This document shows, in pieces, positions 10,167 to 21,080 of a stretch of DNA of 34,321 nt. The notes beneath the pieces were generated by a model, which worked only from the letters and a program-made list of their open reading frames with translations, was not told the origin of the DNA and searched no databases. Both the position numbers and the translations under genes were made by a program. Source of the DNA: Hirudo medicinalis (taxonomy: Eukaryota; Annelida; Clitellata; Hirudinida; Hirudinidae); assembly GCA_011800805.1 (NCBI GenBank), contig MPNW01000436.1, positions 1 to 34,321 of the forward strand. The letters are read 5' to 3'. The first letter of the stretch is position 1. The number at the start of each line of letters is the position of its first letter.

Positions 10167-11977
10167 CAACTTGAATTTAGAAAGATTCAATATTAATATT
10201 ATACTAATATTAATTGGCAGGCAATAAATTTGCACTTGAAAATTTATCATCTCAAGCATGCCCTCGAGCTGATTTTTCTCAATTCGTATTTCATATTATT
10301 TAGATTTGGGTTTGGCTTATTATCAAAAATAGCCTAACATGGAGACCTCTTTGCATTAGCAACACACATAATAAATAATCTGCTCAATCATCAGCAACAT
10401 ACAGTGCACTAAGTTTTGTCGGGTACTTTAACAGCAAACTCAATCTAGAGGTCCTTTGAGCTATGAGTGTGACCAATCGACCGATAAGATCTGAATTCTA
10501 GCAGACAAAAACATTTCAAGTATTTGATGGATATTGTCATCATTTTAACTTAAGCTGAAGGAATATATATATATATTGATTCGACGTTCCTCTATGGTGT
10601 AATATATGAATATAACTGAATGTTTAACAGGGGTCTCTCGTGCTTTGATATCAGTGGTATTTCACAGAGGCACTTGGGTTTCGAGTTCGTTGGTTGACTT
10701 AAGCGGGTTATTGTTATGTTTAGTTGGTTGTTTTAACCCATATTATAGGTTATCCGCTGGCTGAAATACATCCCTTCGTATGGCCCTTTTGGACGATTGA
10801 CTATTCTGTATTTATTTATTTGTGACATTTACGTCCAATAAAAAAAAGATGATTGATTGATTGATAATGTAATGTGGAAAATGATATGATCGCCATTCTG
10901 GCAATGAAATGCTGTGAACTACTCACGATTTCATGCAATTTCCATTTAGAATTTGATTGGGACGTTGACGCGAGTCATTTGAAATGGATCCTACACAGAC
11001 GACAATCCTTAAGGCCCGCATAATTGTTAAGTTATTATTTATAAATTTATAATTTATTTATAATATTATTATATTTATAAGTTTTATAAGATCGCGATAA
11101 AGAAACGCCGATTATTCTATAAATATGTATGTTGAAAATAAAACTATTCAAAAGATGTATAAGATTGTATTACATATTAATTGTTTCATTATTGAAAATT
11201 TTTATTATTAAACAAATTGGCGATGAAAATGTGGGACAGTCAAAGAATTAACATATTTAAAAATTGATAACGTAGCAAAGTTCATAAGTAAAATGATTCA
11301 AAATATGAAAAATAATGATACGTATTAGAAAGTTTAATTATTCTATGTCCTTAGATTTGCTTTCTGATTGACTGATACTCTTGTTCTATCACGAACTGCA
11401 TGTCTTTTGAGTATTTGTTCTTTAGTATTTCCTATCGAAATTTAAATTTAATTAATCTCTCCCCATATACTGATTCTGCTTGCCCAACTCTAAAATTGTT
11501 CCCAGTGAAATGCTCAGGATCATGTTTGTACTCAACTATTCATATGAATGTTAAATTATCCATTTGTTTGTTTGTTTATTTTATTAAAGTCCCTTGCATA
11601 ACTGAGCAGATTTGGACTTAGTTAAATCATCTACATCACATCACTGCATTTAAGCAAACGTATCGATTACATTTATTGAATTTATGATATTCATGTAGAA
11701 CCGTCATGGCTATCGATTTTACTGCCTTTATTTTTATATTGATAAACAAAATTATTTTGTTTCTTTTTTATTATCCATAAAAGATTATCGATTTGTTCGC
11801 CGGACTAGCTAGTCCATGCCATATTACATTATTTGAGGATATCCCCGCGAAGAGAAGCAATTTCTGTTTTACTTTTAGCATACGATGTTCTTTTGCTGTT
11901 CTCTATGTAAAGTTCAAACTCTATTTTTTTTACATTTCTAGTTTAATTAATAACTTTCACGAACTGCATTTTAGAAA
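10167..11977. other. Spacer between RING-A and RING-B with repeat debris
   Basis: No coding gene is supported. It contains an (AT)n run near 10564-10578, a retroelement-like 3' end at about 10620-10863, very AT-rich inverted-repeat-like sequence at 11030-11085, and a perfect 14-base palindrome GGACTAGCTAGTCC at 11802-11815. The final 50 bases are homologous to the sequence just before RING-A. Confidence 0.45.
10620..10863 (+). repeat. Possible 3' end of a non-LTR retroelement
   Basis: The segment ends in ccaataaaaaaaagatgatt followed by repeated gattgatt units, the style of tail seen on many CR1/RTE-type LINE 3' ends, and it is less AT-biased than its surroundings. No reverse transcriptase coding is left, so it would be a severely 5'-truncated copy. 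The left boundary is a guess and I see no clear target-site duplication. Confidence 0.35.
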
Positions 11978-14751
11978 ATGGCTGAATCGATCAAGAATGG
12001 AAGAGTCAGTAAAGAACATGTTCGAAGACAAACAATCTGCAAAATTTGCAACGGAAAATTGAAAGACGCGTCATTTATTGAGAAATGCCAGCACGTGTTC
12101 TGTTTACTTTGCATTCAAAAACACACGGCTGACTCCAACAAGTGTCCTGTTTGTGACAAGGAATTCACATGTTATTTATCCAATATTTCAAATAATTTGA
12201 AATGTCAAATGTTTTATGTCGAGAAACGTCCTTTTTCAATTGAAGAAAAAGTTTCAAAAGAAAAAGTGGAAAGCTGCTCTTGCAACTGTCAAAATAGTCA
12301 GCAGAATGGTGACTGCAACCATAAATTTTGTCGTTTATGCTTTCAACGGTCATTCCTCAAACTCAATGAATGTTTGGTATGTTGCAAAAGACTTGAGGAA
12401 TTGATTACCAACAGAAATAGCAGTAAGAATAAGACCATGTTAACATCTCAATCAAATGAGAATGTTGTGCAGAATCAGCAGCTGTCATCTCAATCTGCTG
12501 TTTTAAAAGATGTTTCCAGCCTTCACAAATCAAAAGAGAAGCAACTGAATGGACAAATTGAGTTGACAGAAAAAAATAACAGAATCAAACAGACTGCTAA
12601 CAGAAACAATGAACTGGGTTTTACCATCTCCAATAGAACTGAGACCACATCCCAGTCAAATGAGAATGTTGTGCAGAATCGGCAACTGCCATCTCAATCT
12701 GCTGTTTTGAGTGACGTCTCTAGCTTTCACAAATCAAAAAAGAAAAAACTGAATGGACAAATTGAGTCGACAGAAGAAAATGAAAACAGAATCAAACAGA
12801 CTGCTAACAGAACCAATGAACTGGGTTTTACCATCTCCAATAGAACTGAGACCACATCCCAGTCAAATGAGAATGTTGTGCAGAATCAGCAACTGCCATC
12901 TCAATCTGCTGTTTTGAAAGATATTTCCAGCCTTCACAAATCAAAAGAGAAACAACTGAATGGACAAATTGAGTCGACAGTAGAAAATGAAAATGGAATT
13001 GAACAGACTGCTAACAGAACCAATGAACTGGGTTCATCCATCTCCAATACAACTGCTGTTCCGAACCAGAACACAATCGTTTGCAATGAGTCGACTAACT
13101 TCGATCTAAGAATGAAATCTTTGGAGAAACGGCTGAGGGTAACATTTCAACAGATGTTGAATGCAAATGTCGGACTAGATGAACAAATCAGGAACATTAG
13201 AACATGCAATGAGCCAAGCTCTTCAACTGACAATGAAACTCCAGGACAAAGTAAGGACATCGACCTCGGCAATGCGTCCGATAAAATAGAATCGTCGACG
13301 AAGCAATTGGACTTACCGGATCAAGAAATGATGGACGATGAAGCTAATAGAGACGAACAAACTATAAGCAGTAGCACTATTGTACAAACTTCTTCTATCA
13401 GAGTTCAAGAAGATTTAGACGTTGGCTTCGTCGTCGAGCCACCGAAAATAGGATCGGAAAACGAGCGGTCAGATGCTGCGATCCAGCAGCTGTCGAACGG
13501 AAACACCGGACTGGACGATCAAGTTAGCGAAATCGACGTTCCAGCTTTTTCAATTGCCTACGAAACTCCACAGCAAAGTGGAAATATCTATGTTTGTGAG
13601 AAAATAGAATATGAAGAGGGACCAATTGAGCAAATGATTGACAGTAGTGTTGGAACGAGTGAACCAACTGAAAATGACAACGAAATTCAACCGAGTTTTT
13701 CAACTTTGATTATAACTCCAGATCAGGTAACAGATTCTGATTTTTGCACTGATCTCGTAAAAATGAAATCCATGGTGGAACAATTTAATATGCCGGACCA
13801 TCGAATGGAGACTAAAAGCAACAAACTAGATGAAAGACTTCTATTTGGCAGCAGTCACAATCCTATTTCTTCAACCTTCAGTAGGATTTATTTCTTCATT
13901 TTTTTTTCAAATTTTCAAAACCCCCACGTCAAAATAAAAGTAAAAATGCGATAAGTGAACAAGATTGTTAACATTGATTTCGACCTTGTCTTTCAGACGA
14001 AATGAAAGAGAATGACTTTCGAATTGAAGCACCCAACCAAGCCTTTTGGGAAGGAAGGGAGCTCAAAGGAAAGTCAAAGAGTCGACAAAAACTTTCCGGA
14101 ACACATGGCGGCCTCGGACGTAGTCACTGCAAAAGATCGGAAGAGCGCCCGTGCGGAGAACTTGCCTGCCAGTCTCTCGTGCAACCTTCATTGGTAAGTC
14201 GTCCACATCCCGTGTCCACAGTCTCACGACGAAAACGTCAAAAGAAGTCCAGGGGAGACGACAATGTCATAAAAGGTAACTTCTGCATAAGAGGAAGCTA
14301 CAACATACGACGCCAGTCTTCGCCTTCAAAACCCCCAGAAATCAGAGTAAAGACGACTTATCAGGGTGACTGCCCTGCTACTGAACTGTTGCAACTCATG
14401 GGAGGATGCAATGAATCCCAAAATTCCCTTCAACAAATGCTAAACTCTGGTTTTCAGGATTGCAACATGCCCTTTAGTAACTATGGAAACCAGGGACCGT
14501 ACCTGTACTTGTACCAAGGACCACGTTTGCATCCATTGCTTTATACGAACCAAGGGCCGTGCGCAAACCCGGGGCAATATACGAACCAAGGGCCGTACGC
14601 AAACCCGGGGCAATATATGAACCAAGGGCCGTACGCAAACCCGGGCCCTTACGTGAACATAGTGCCATATATACAACCATGTACGAACCCAGGACCATGT
14701 GTACGACTGGCCCCAAATAAACCCCACGCACCACATTTCAGTTATTTTTGA
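11978..14751 (+). CDS. Double-RING zinc finger protein RING-B (two exons), tandem paralog of RING-A
   Basis: Exons are 11978-13880 and 13997-14751, giving 885 residues; the 116-base intron starts GTAGGA and ends CTTTCAG, phase 1, as in RING-A. The first RING keeps Cys21, Cys24, Cys37, His39, Cys42, Cys45, Cys56 and Cys59. The compressed second site (CSCNC, then CNHKFCRLC and CLVC) is also kept. The first 140 residues are almost the same as RING-A, which points to a recent tandem duplication. RING-B is longer for two reasons: a 68-69 residue unit present once in RING-A occurs three times (12443-13060), and the C-terminus has Pro/Tyr/Asn/Gly repeats of 12 residues (14542-14649) absent from RING-A. 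The tail is polar and probably disordered. A ubiquitin or SUMO ligase role is inferred from the RING only. Its 3' end faces GNPAT. Confidence 0.75.
12443..13060 (+). repeat. In-frame tandem triplication of a ~207-base unit in RING-B
   Basis: Three units at 12443-12646 (204 bases), 12647-12853 (207) and 12854-13060 (207). Each encodes TSQSNENVVQN, then QSAVL, HKSK, LNGQIE, QTANR and NELG in the same order. RING-A has a single unit. The copies differ by scattered substitutions and one codon. Confidence 0.9.
14542..14649 (+). repeat. Three 36-base repeats coding YTNQGPYANPGQ-type units
   Basis: Units at 14542-14577, 14578-14613 and 14614-14649 encode Y(T/M)NQGP(C/Y)ANPG(Q/P). Looser YxNxGP variants flank them on both sides, making a Pro/Tyr/Gly/Asn-rich, low-complexity C-terminus in RING-B. 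The nucleotide copies are nearly identical, so the expansion is recent. Confidence 0.9.
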
Positions 14752-14772
14752 AAACATTTTTTACATTTGTAA

Positions 14773-14778
14773 AATAAA
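14773..14778 (+). terminator. Poly(A) signal of RING-B
   Basis: AATAAA 22 bases after the stop codon, in the same ttgtaaaataaac context as after RING-A. Confidence 0.65.
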
Positions 14779-15220
14779 CCTGTCTTCCGGCGATGTCTGC
14801 CAGTAGTTGTCCTTTTACAAGTTTATTACTTCACAGTGTACGAAATACAAACCAGCCCACGAATGACTACAAAACTAAATCGGTATTTCTCTGTCGAACC
14901 TAACGTCAGCCCGACATCAGGAAAAACTTCCAGCCCATCGAGCAGAAATGCTCGTAAATGTCTTCCGCAGGTCGCATTTCTTTCTTCCCGTGCAATGTCG
15001 TGCCCGATCCCATCAACACCTGCGTCTCGCTAACACAGTACACAAATTGGTCGCTTAATTCTTTAAACAAAAGTTTAAGGTCCTTTGACTCGTGGTCAAA
15101 GGTTAAAGGTTGGAGTTCTTGTAAAGAAAAGCAATTTTTCGAATAGTGCGATAATTAATTAAGATCGTCGATTTGACAATGTCATGTTGGAAACATTTTA
15201 TGGTTCTGCGTCATTTCCAC
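14779..15220. other. 3' flank between convergent RING-B and GNPAT
   Basis: No coding exon on either strand is supported. On the minus strand, the first canonical AATAAA after the GNPAT stop is the complement of 14822-14827, which would give GNPAT a 3' UTR of about 400 bases ending only some tens of bases from the RING-B poly(A) signal. Other open frames here are chance. Confidence 0.45.
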
Positions 15221-18200
15221 TCAGAGCCTTGACTGGAGCGGCTTCACCAGCGAACTGGAAATGCTCGGCACGTCCACGAATTCCTCTGTTGGAAAACAAT
15301 GACTCATTTTACTAATTAGAAAACCTTAATTTCTCTCAATTGCTCGGATAATGCAGTTATTTTAAATTTAACACAGCTCCATTTAAATAATAATAATAAT
15401 AATAATATCAAAAGCAATTGAGCAAAACTGTCCGGTTACCGATCTGTTTCCTCATCATTTGGACGACCACCTGATTGGGACTGAGCCATGTTTCATCATT
15501 CCTGAAATGGCAAAAACAACTGGTTACATTGGAAAAACTGGAGGAGCAACCAACAGCATCAGAGTCCAACCTTCTGTCTTTTGTGAGAGCCTTCAACTCA
15601 ATGAAGCTGCTTATGGTGTTGTTTATAAGATCCAGCGACAAGATCTCGTGGTGATTTGTCGCTCCGGTCTCGACCAGAGTCAGGGCCGAACTTTGGATCT
15701 CCGAGGCCAGATCTTTCTGCCTCTTTGCCAGTGGACGACCAAACTTGTCCGCAGATCTAGTAGAGAGGTAGTGGCATGCCACCTGGTATCGACGTAAAAT
15801 CAAATGTCTCGTTCAATGCGGATGTCGATGCCCATATCACGAGGACGATCACAGGCTCGGGACGACCGAGCTCCGGTACCATGGCCACATGATTCCACCC
15901 TCAGTTGGTTCAATGAAACCCTACTGCTATTTTTAATTCTTAGATTGCACTCACCCAATAGGCCACCAGGAAAGGTTCAAACATCTTGCAGAAAAATAGA
16001 GACTGTTCATTCATCGACCTTTCGACTAGAAACTGGTCGCCATCGATGGAATCAGACGATGCCTCTTCGACGGACGGCTGGACTGCTTTTGGGTGCTTAA
16101 TACTGACGCACTTGGCAACTAGAATTCCTGAGTTCTTGAGCTGCAATACTGCTTGTCTGAATGCCTGAGAGACGTGTACATTAAAAGTTACTGGTGAGTC
16201 GACAGTCTTTCATCGTCGACATCATGGCACACTCACATGTTCAGTCTGACCGGACTGGAAGACAAAATCTTTCGATAGCAGACCTTCGAGGAAGGAGTAG
16301 GAGGGGAATATGTCTTCTGCAAATTTGAAACCAAATAGAGATTTAACTGTTTGTTGTGTCATTACCACAGCAACGCTACTGCACACTAACAAGTATGGTT
16401 GCCATTTTATATAGAATATCAGCATGGCAAGTTAGCTAGGAGGGTTGCGTTCCTCTGACGTCATGCTTACGTTGTAACGTAAAATGAAATCACAATTGCT
16501 AATGACGTCGCAGCCTTTAACAATGGACTATTTTCTTTTAAAATTATTCAACCACAAATGCATCTTTGATAAACAGTTCCTTCTAATTAATACAATCATT
16601 ATTCCAATTATTACACAAATCGAGCTCGAGAGGTCGATCAGAATAACTTCACCTGCAATGACCTCACTGACACGACCCAATTTGCTCCTTACTGAGAGCA
16701 TCACCATGGCTACGTTGACAAACAAGTGAAGGACATGATTCCTGTAGGAGGCTAGTAAGAGATTGGCTGCTGCATCAGACATAAGTTGAGCCCTCTGAGG
16801 TGACAATGATGATGACGATGATGATGATGATGATGATGTTGGCAACGCTTGCTTCTTTGTCGTTGCAGGTTGGTTGAGTCTGAGCTGAATGATGCCGTCC
16901 CGATCGACGAGAATGTTCTTGTGGAACTTGATGCACATTTCCATGACCTCCCTCAGTGCCAGGTTTCCTTGGCAAGAAAAAGTTGTATACAAAAATATTT
17001 CAGTCAAAAGAACACGATTCGTTGGAATTTCCTCGATCACCTTGAGGACAGGACGTCAGGAAACTAAATTCAAAGTAATTCCTTGTTCACCTGGCCAATC
17101 GACGTAGGCCCCCATGTTGCAGGCCTGCATTTTCAGCCAATCAACTTTCCTCGCCAGCTCATCAATATGCAGTCCTCCTCTGTGTTGCATCATCACAGCC
17201 GCCAGCAAGGTTCCTGGCGGAACCACGAACCTGCTCTGTTGGTGCTTGACGATGGAGAAAGCCAGGTCCCTGATGAGCAGCTTTTCCTTGGGTGTGAGGT
17301 TGTTGATGTACCTGGGATTCAAATAAAGGTGAAATTTTTTTATTTATGCCCGTTTCTGCCAAAAGCATTGGTTCGGGTTCTGGATTCGACGTCACAGAAC
17401 TAAGATGTTGTTGTTTACTGCAAGCTTAAAAAAACTCTAGTGGATTGTTGGGGTGAACCTATTTCATTTTGATCACACCGGCATAATCGGACAAAATACC
17501 AGTCCTATGGTACTCCATTAGCAGCTAAAATACACCAGTAGTTTTAGTTTGAATACATTTATAAAAAGAAAATACTTGTAAATATTTTTCAAAAATCTAA
17601 AAGAAGGATTCACCTTTACAAACAACTATAGACATTTATTATTTTTAAGTTTAAAATTATATTAATACAAGATCTTTTTGTGTGGGCAGAGTACCATTGT
17701 TTATGTTATTGTTTTCATAACATCATCCGCAAGTTCGTCGGGTACTGCACTAATATGCCCTTCCCCCTGATTAAGCTTGGTTCTTTGCTCGTGAAAAGAA
17801 TAAGCAGGCCCATTGCCAAAGCTATCAAAGAAAGAGCCAAAACGGAGCCATTTTTGAGAAACAAAATACTTCTGCCTCAAGCTCAAGGTAATTACGATAA
17901 ACCTCTTTTTTTTGGACCCTAAAGCCTATATTTTGTCGTGTCTCCTGCTCGTTAACACGTCGGCCATCCGGTAAGGAAAGCCATTTGCGTTTGGACAGCC
18001 ATTGCAATAATGGTAAATATAACATCAATATAATATTTTGCAATAATACAATAATTAATAGCAACGATGCATTACTGGAAGTTTCTCCGATGTGGCTCTC
18101 GAGTAACGTTTTGAAATATCAGTTTACCACAGGATCGACTCAACTTTGAAAGGGAAGTTGCTCGACATCGGAAAGATCAAGGCCCAGCCTCTCGGCGAGG

Positions 18201-20742
18201 AGAATGCCATTAATTTGGCGGCCGAGATGTTGGGAGAATTCGTCATATTCTCTATGATTTCGTTAGCGATCTACGCCGAATATAAACGCCAGCAAAACAA
18301 AGACCAAAACATGGTATGGCTTTAACGTCATTCCTGCCGACTGTTCTGGTTGCAATTAAGTTTTAAAGTTTTTATTCAACCTTAGTGTGATCAGCGTAAC
18401 GCAACATTACGAAATCTAAATTGATCATTGCTTTTTACAGTTAGACACACAAACTCAAAAACTGTCAGACTTGGAATCTAAGATTAACAAACTGACTGCA
18501 GTGGTAGAAACCCTCTGGGAGGAAAGGTGCGACCCCAAATCCACGGAATCCCCCTCAGAGTTAAAGGAGGGGAACAAACCCAACAATGCAGACAAGGTTG
18601 TCGACGTACCCTCGCAAATCAGGGACAGTAAATCCAACGTAGTTCTGAGGGTCGAGCACGACAGAAATCGAGAAGATCCAAAGGACGAGAAATAATAACA
18701 AATGAATTTATGTAAAAAACATCATCTTTTTGAAATCCCAATTTTGTTCGTACTTGTTATCTTTTGAATCGATGGGTGTTTAACGCCAAAAGTGATTTTA
18801 AATGCAACGAACGTGTTGGTGACGCACAAATGCGATTACGACGGCGACGATCACGAGGTCGTGACATTTACCTCGGCTCTAAAGAGTGCACCACCCTGTC
18901 GATCCTGTCGACGCTGAACTGCCTGATCGAGATGGGCTCCCCGAAATGGATGTGCACCGAGCCGAAGTCTTCGTCGAGGATGCTCCTCGCCTTCAGGAGA
19001 CTCTTTCAACGATTCGTCATCGTTAATAACTTGACGACGTCGACTGACGTCGAGCGATGTCGACGATGCAATGTCTAATTTGGTGCTAACATTTCCTAAT
19101 TATTAATGTTAACATTTTCAACTGTCAATACTTGTTTTCTGTAAATAATGTAATTTTAAAAATAAAAGTATCTTATTTTTCCCTAAAATAAAAAGTTCCC
19201 TAAAAATAAAAATAAAAATTCTAACAAAATGAAAATCAAAATACGATCTGACACGATGTTAAACCTAGCGAAGCCCCACCCCACCCTGCCGAGGGCACGA
19301 CATAAGAAGCAGACGAAATGCTCACCGACGTGGACTCCTTTGGCTTCGGGATGCCGAGGAGTTCGTACGAATAGAGGGTCTCTTCCAGGATCCTGTCGTA
19401 CGTCACGGAGATCGGGACGATCATCGTGTCCGGCAGTTCGGCTTTGAAGTACGACTCGAGGGATGCTGCCAACATGCCTGGAACAGATAATCGTGATCGT
19501 GCAAACTTTTAGCTTCAAATACAAGCAATTTGACGGTTTGGCACGGCAGTCCAACCTGTCTTGGGGGTGTAGGACTTGTTGGTTCTACTCCTGGTACCCT
19601 CGACAAAGAATTCCAGGGGCTGGTCGCCATTCCTCAGCTGCGTCTGAACGTACTCGGTGAACACCGCCCAGTAGAGGTGGTCTGAACCGAAGGACCGTCT
19701 GATGTAGAAGGCGCCACAGTTTTGCAGCAGCCATCCCATGAACTTCATGCCCTTGAAATCTTTGGAAATTCATTGATTTTGTGAGATCGAGTTCGTACAA
19801 GGATGGGACAAAGGTCGGGTTTAACCTACCCATGGCCGCAGCGACGGCGGGTATGGGGAGGTCATAATGGTAGCAGACGTACGAGACGAGCAAGAAGTCC
19901 ATGTAGCTCCTGTGGCTCGGCATTAGAAGCACCGGGTACTCTTGCATGAGTTGGTGCAACTGTCGAGATCAAGTCATTATCGAGATGAAAACTCTATGAG
20001 CTACATAAACGAACGATTACAAGTTCGTCGACATCGCGTCACAGAAAGCGATGACCCCGAACTCCGAGCAAAAGGCACCGAACGCACTCACCCTGTGCAC
20101 CCCCTCCTCGTTGACGTAGACCCTCCTGAAGAGACTTTTGAAGACCTTTATGAGTAGGAAAGCCATGACCCTGACACCCCTCAGACTCAACAAGTGGGCC
20201 ATTCCCTTGTAAATTTCTTCTGCCTCCTTCTTCATCGCATCCTCTTTGACTTTATCGCCGAGGGAAAGCTTATCGAAAAATGTCATTTTATTGGTAACAA
20301 CTCGTGAGAAATTCAAGGCTTGGGAGGAGATGGCCAGTGCCTTATCTTAAACAAGACAATCTTATTTACAATTATTATTATTATTATTATTGTAATAATA
20401 ATTATTACAATTACAATAAAAATAATTAATTTAATTAATAAAATTAAAATAATTACAATTATTATTATTATTATTTCAATGCTTGGTAATAATAACAATA
20501 ATAATAATAATATTTTACAATATATAGTGTTTTGAGAGCCAGATGCAGGTTTGTCATTAAAGTTAGCATGTTCCTTTGATCGGGGGTGATGTTGAAACAA
20601 ATGTTTACAGCAATATTATTTATAATGTCATCGCAATGCAATTTGAGAAATTCATGTCAACAATGTCGTGCAGATTTCCCAAGCTATTGATGACAATTAA
20701 AATAATATAGCTGGGAATTGCCTTAGATCAATATGTTAATTA

Positions 20743-20774
<32 letters not shown>

Positions 20775-21080
20775 TATTATTATCATTATGACTATCACTA
20801 TCACTACCACTACCACTATCATTATCATTATCATTAATATTATAAAAGATGAAAGTGATATTTTTAAAGGTGAGGACACCTTTTCAACGGTGTACTTGAC
20901 TCTGTCCGAATTGAGTACGTCCCTCTTCAGTACTTCGTAGTCTCTGGGCCTGTTGTACTTGTAGACGGGGATGCCGTCTCTGTTCTTCAACGCGAACGCA
21001 AAGTCCATCTCTCCTCTTCGCTCCTCGAGGATGTCCTTGTAGCCGTCTTTGTAGAGGGCACGAGACGAAATCCCCGTCGG
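15221..21080 (-). CDS. GNPAT: Dihydroxyacetone-phosphate acyltransferase (GNPAT), at least 12 exons
   Basis: Minus-strand exons in coding order: 21080-20880 (first part unresolved), 20340-20092, 19959-19830, 19759-19556, 19477-19326, 19002-18872, 17311-17091, 16967-16668, 16316-16237, 16164-15955, 15782-15440, 15285-15221. All phases join without a stop and give about 760 residues (human about 680). GNPAT makes 1-acyl-DHAP, the first step of ether-lipid (plasmalogen) synthesis, in peroxisomes. Seen: DILEERR near the N-terminus, VNEEGVHR, the acyltransferase motif PSHRSYMDF (HX4D), [33 protein letters not shown] and GIPKPKEST. The C-terminus is SRL, a type 1 peroxisomal signal. A serine run encoded by (GAT)n on the plus strand (16804-16838) is inserted in exon 8. 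No in-frame ATG precedes the conserved N-terminus, so a further 5' exon is expected beyond 21080; the sequence ATGGCGAGC near 21229 is one candidate. An intron hosts an OPA3-like gene. Confidence 0.9.
16804..16838 (-). repeat. GAT/ATC microsatellite coding poly-serine in GNPAT
   Basis: Plus-strand GAT/GAC triplets read on the minus strand as about ten serines between QALPT and LSPQRAQL. The insert lies between conserved blocks of GNPAT, so it probably extends a surface loop. Confidence 0.8.
17755..18695 (+). CDS. OPA3: OPA3-like protein 2, nested in a GNPAT intron
   Basis: Exons are 17755-17887, 18123-18313 and 18441-18695, giving 192 residues. Donors are GTAATT and GTATGG; acceptors end ATATCAG and TTTACAG; phases are 1 and 0. 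Exon 1 is 133 bases, the same as in OPA3-like 1. The N-terminus [19 protein letters not shown] and [15 protein letters not shown] match the family, then VYH follows the first intron. Exon 2 has [19 protein letters not shown] and the hydrophobic [18 protein letters not shown] segment. Exon 3 starts with a predicted coiled coil ([21 protein letters not shown]) and ends in a polar tail unlike gene 1. The acceptor at 18121-18122 was chosen over the AG at 18131-18132 because only the former keeps the frame and yields YH. Likely a mitochondrial membrane protein. The whole gene lies between GNPAT exons ending at 18872 and starting at 17311. Confidence 0.87.
20367..20525. repeat. ATT/AAT microsatellite with fold-back potential, GNPAT intron
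   Basis: Runs of ATT and AAT alternate, so the strand can pair with itself (ATT runs against AAT runs). It is noncoding and lies in the GNPAT intron between exons at 20340 and 20880. Confidence 0.75.
20740..20845. repeat. ATT/ATC compound microsatellite, GNPAT intron
   Basis: About 19 ATT-type triplets followed by CACTAC and CATTAT units. It lies just inside the donor side of the same GNPAT intron, 35-140 bases from the exon. Confidence 0.8.

Noticed and set aside
11802..11815. Perfect palindrome GGACTAGCTAGTCC
   Set aside because: Fourteen bases alone, without other copies or spacing to a promoter, is within chance and gives no function.
14440..14757. Minus-strand open frames over the RING-B C-terminal repeats
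   Set aside because: They are the reverse shadow of the 36-base repeats; repetitive coding DNA without stops gives open frames on both strands.
16484..16729. Plus-strand open frames across 15459-17403
   Set aside because: They lie opposite GNPAT exons whose minus-strand splicing is consistent and family-matched.
18131..18132. Alternative acceptor for exon 2 of the nested OPA3 gene
   Set aside because: It would break the frame and remove the conserved YH; the AG at 18121-18122 keeps both.
19183..19748. Several overlapping minus-strand open frames around 19183-19748 as separate genes
   Set aside because: They are pieces of GNPAT exons 4 and 5 running into introns or read in wrong frames.
20320..20600. 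Poly-Ile/Asn open frames on both strands
   Set aside because: Translation of the ATT/AAT microsatellite in a GNPAT intron.
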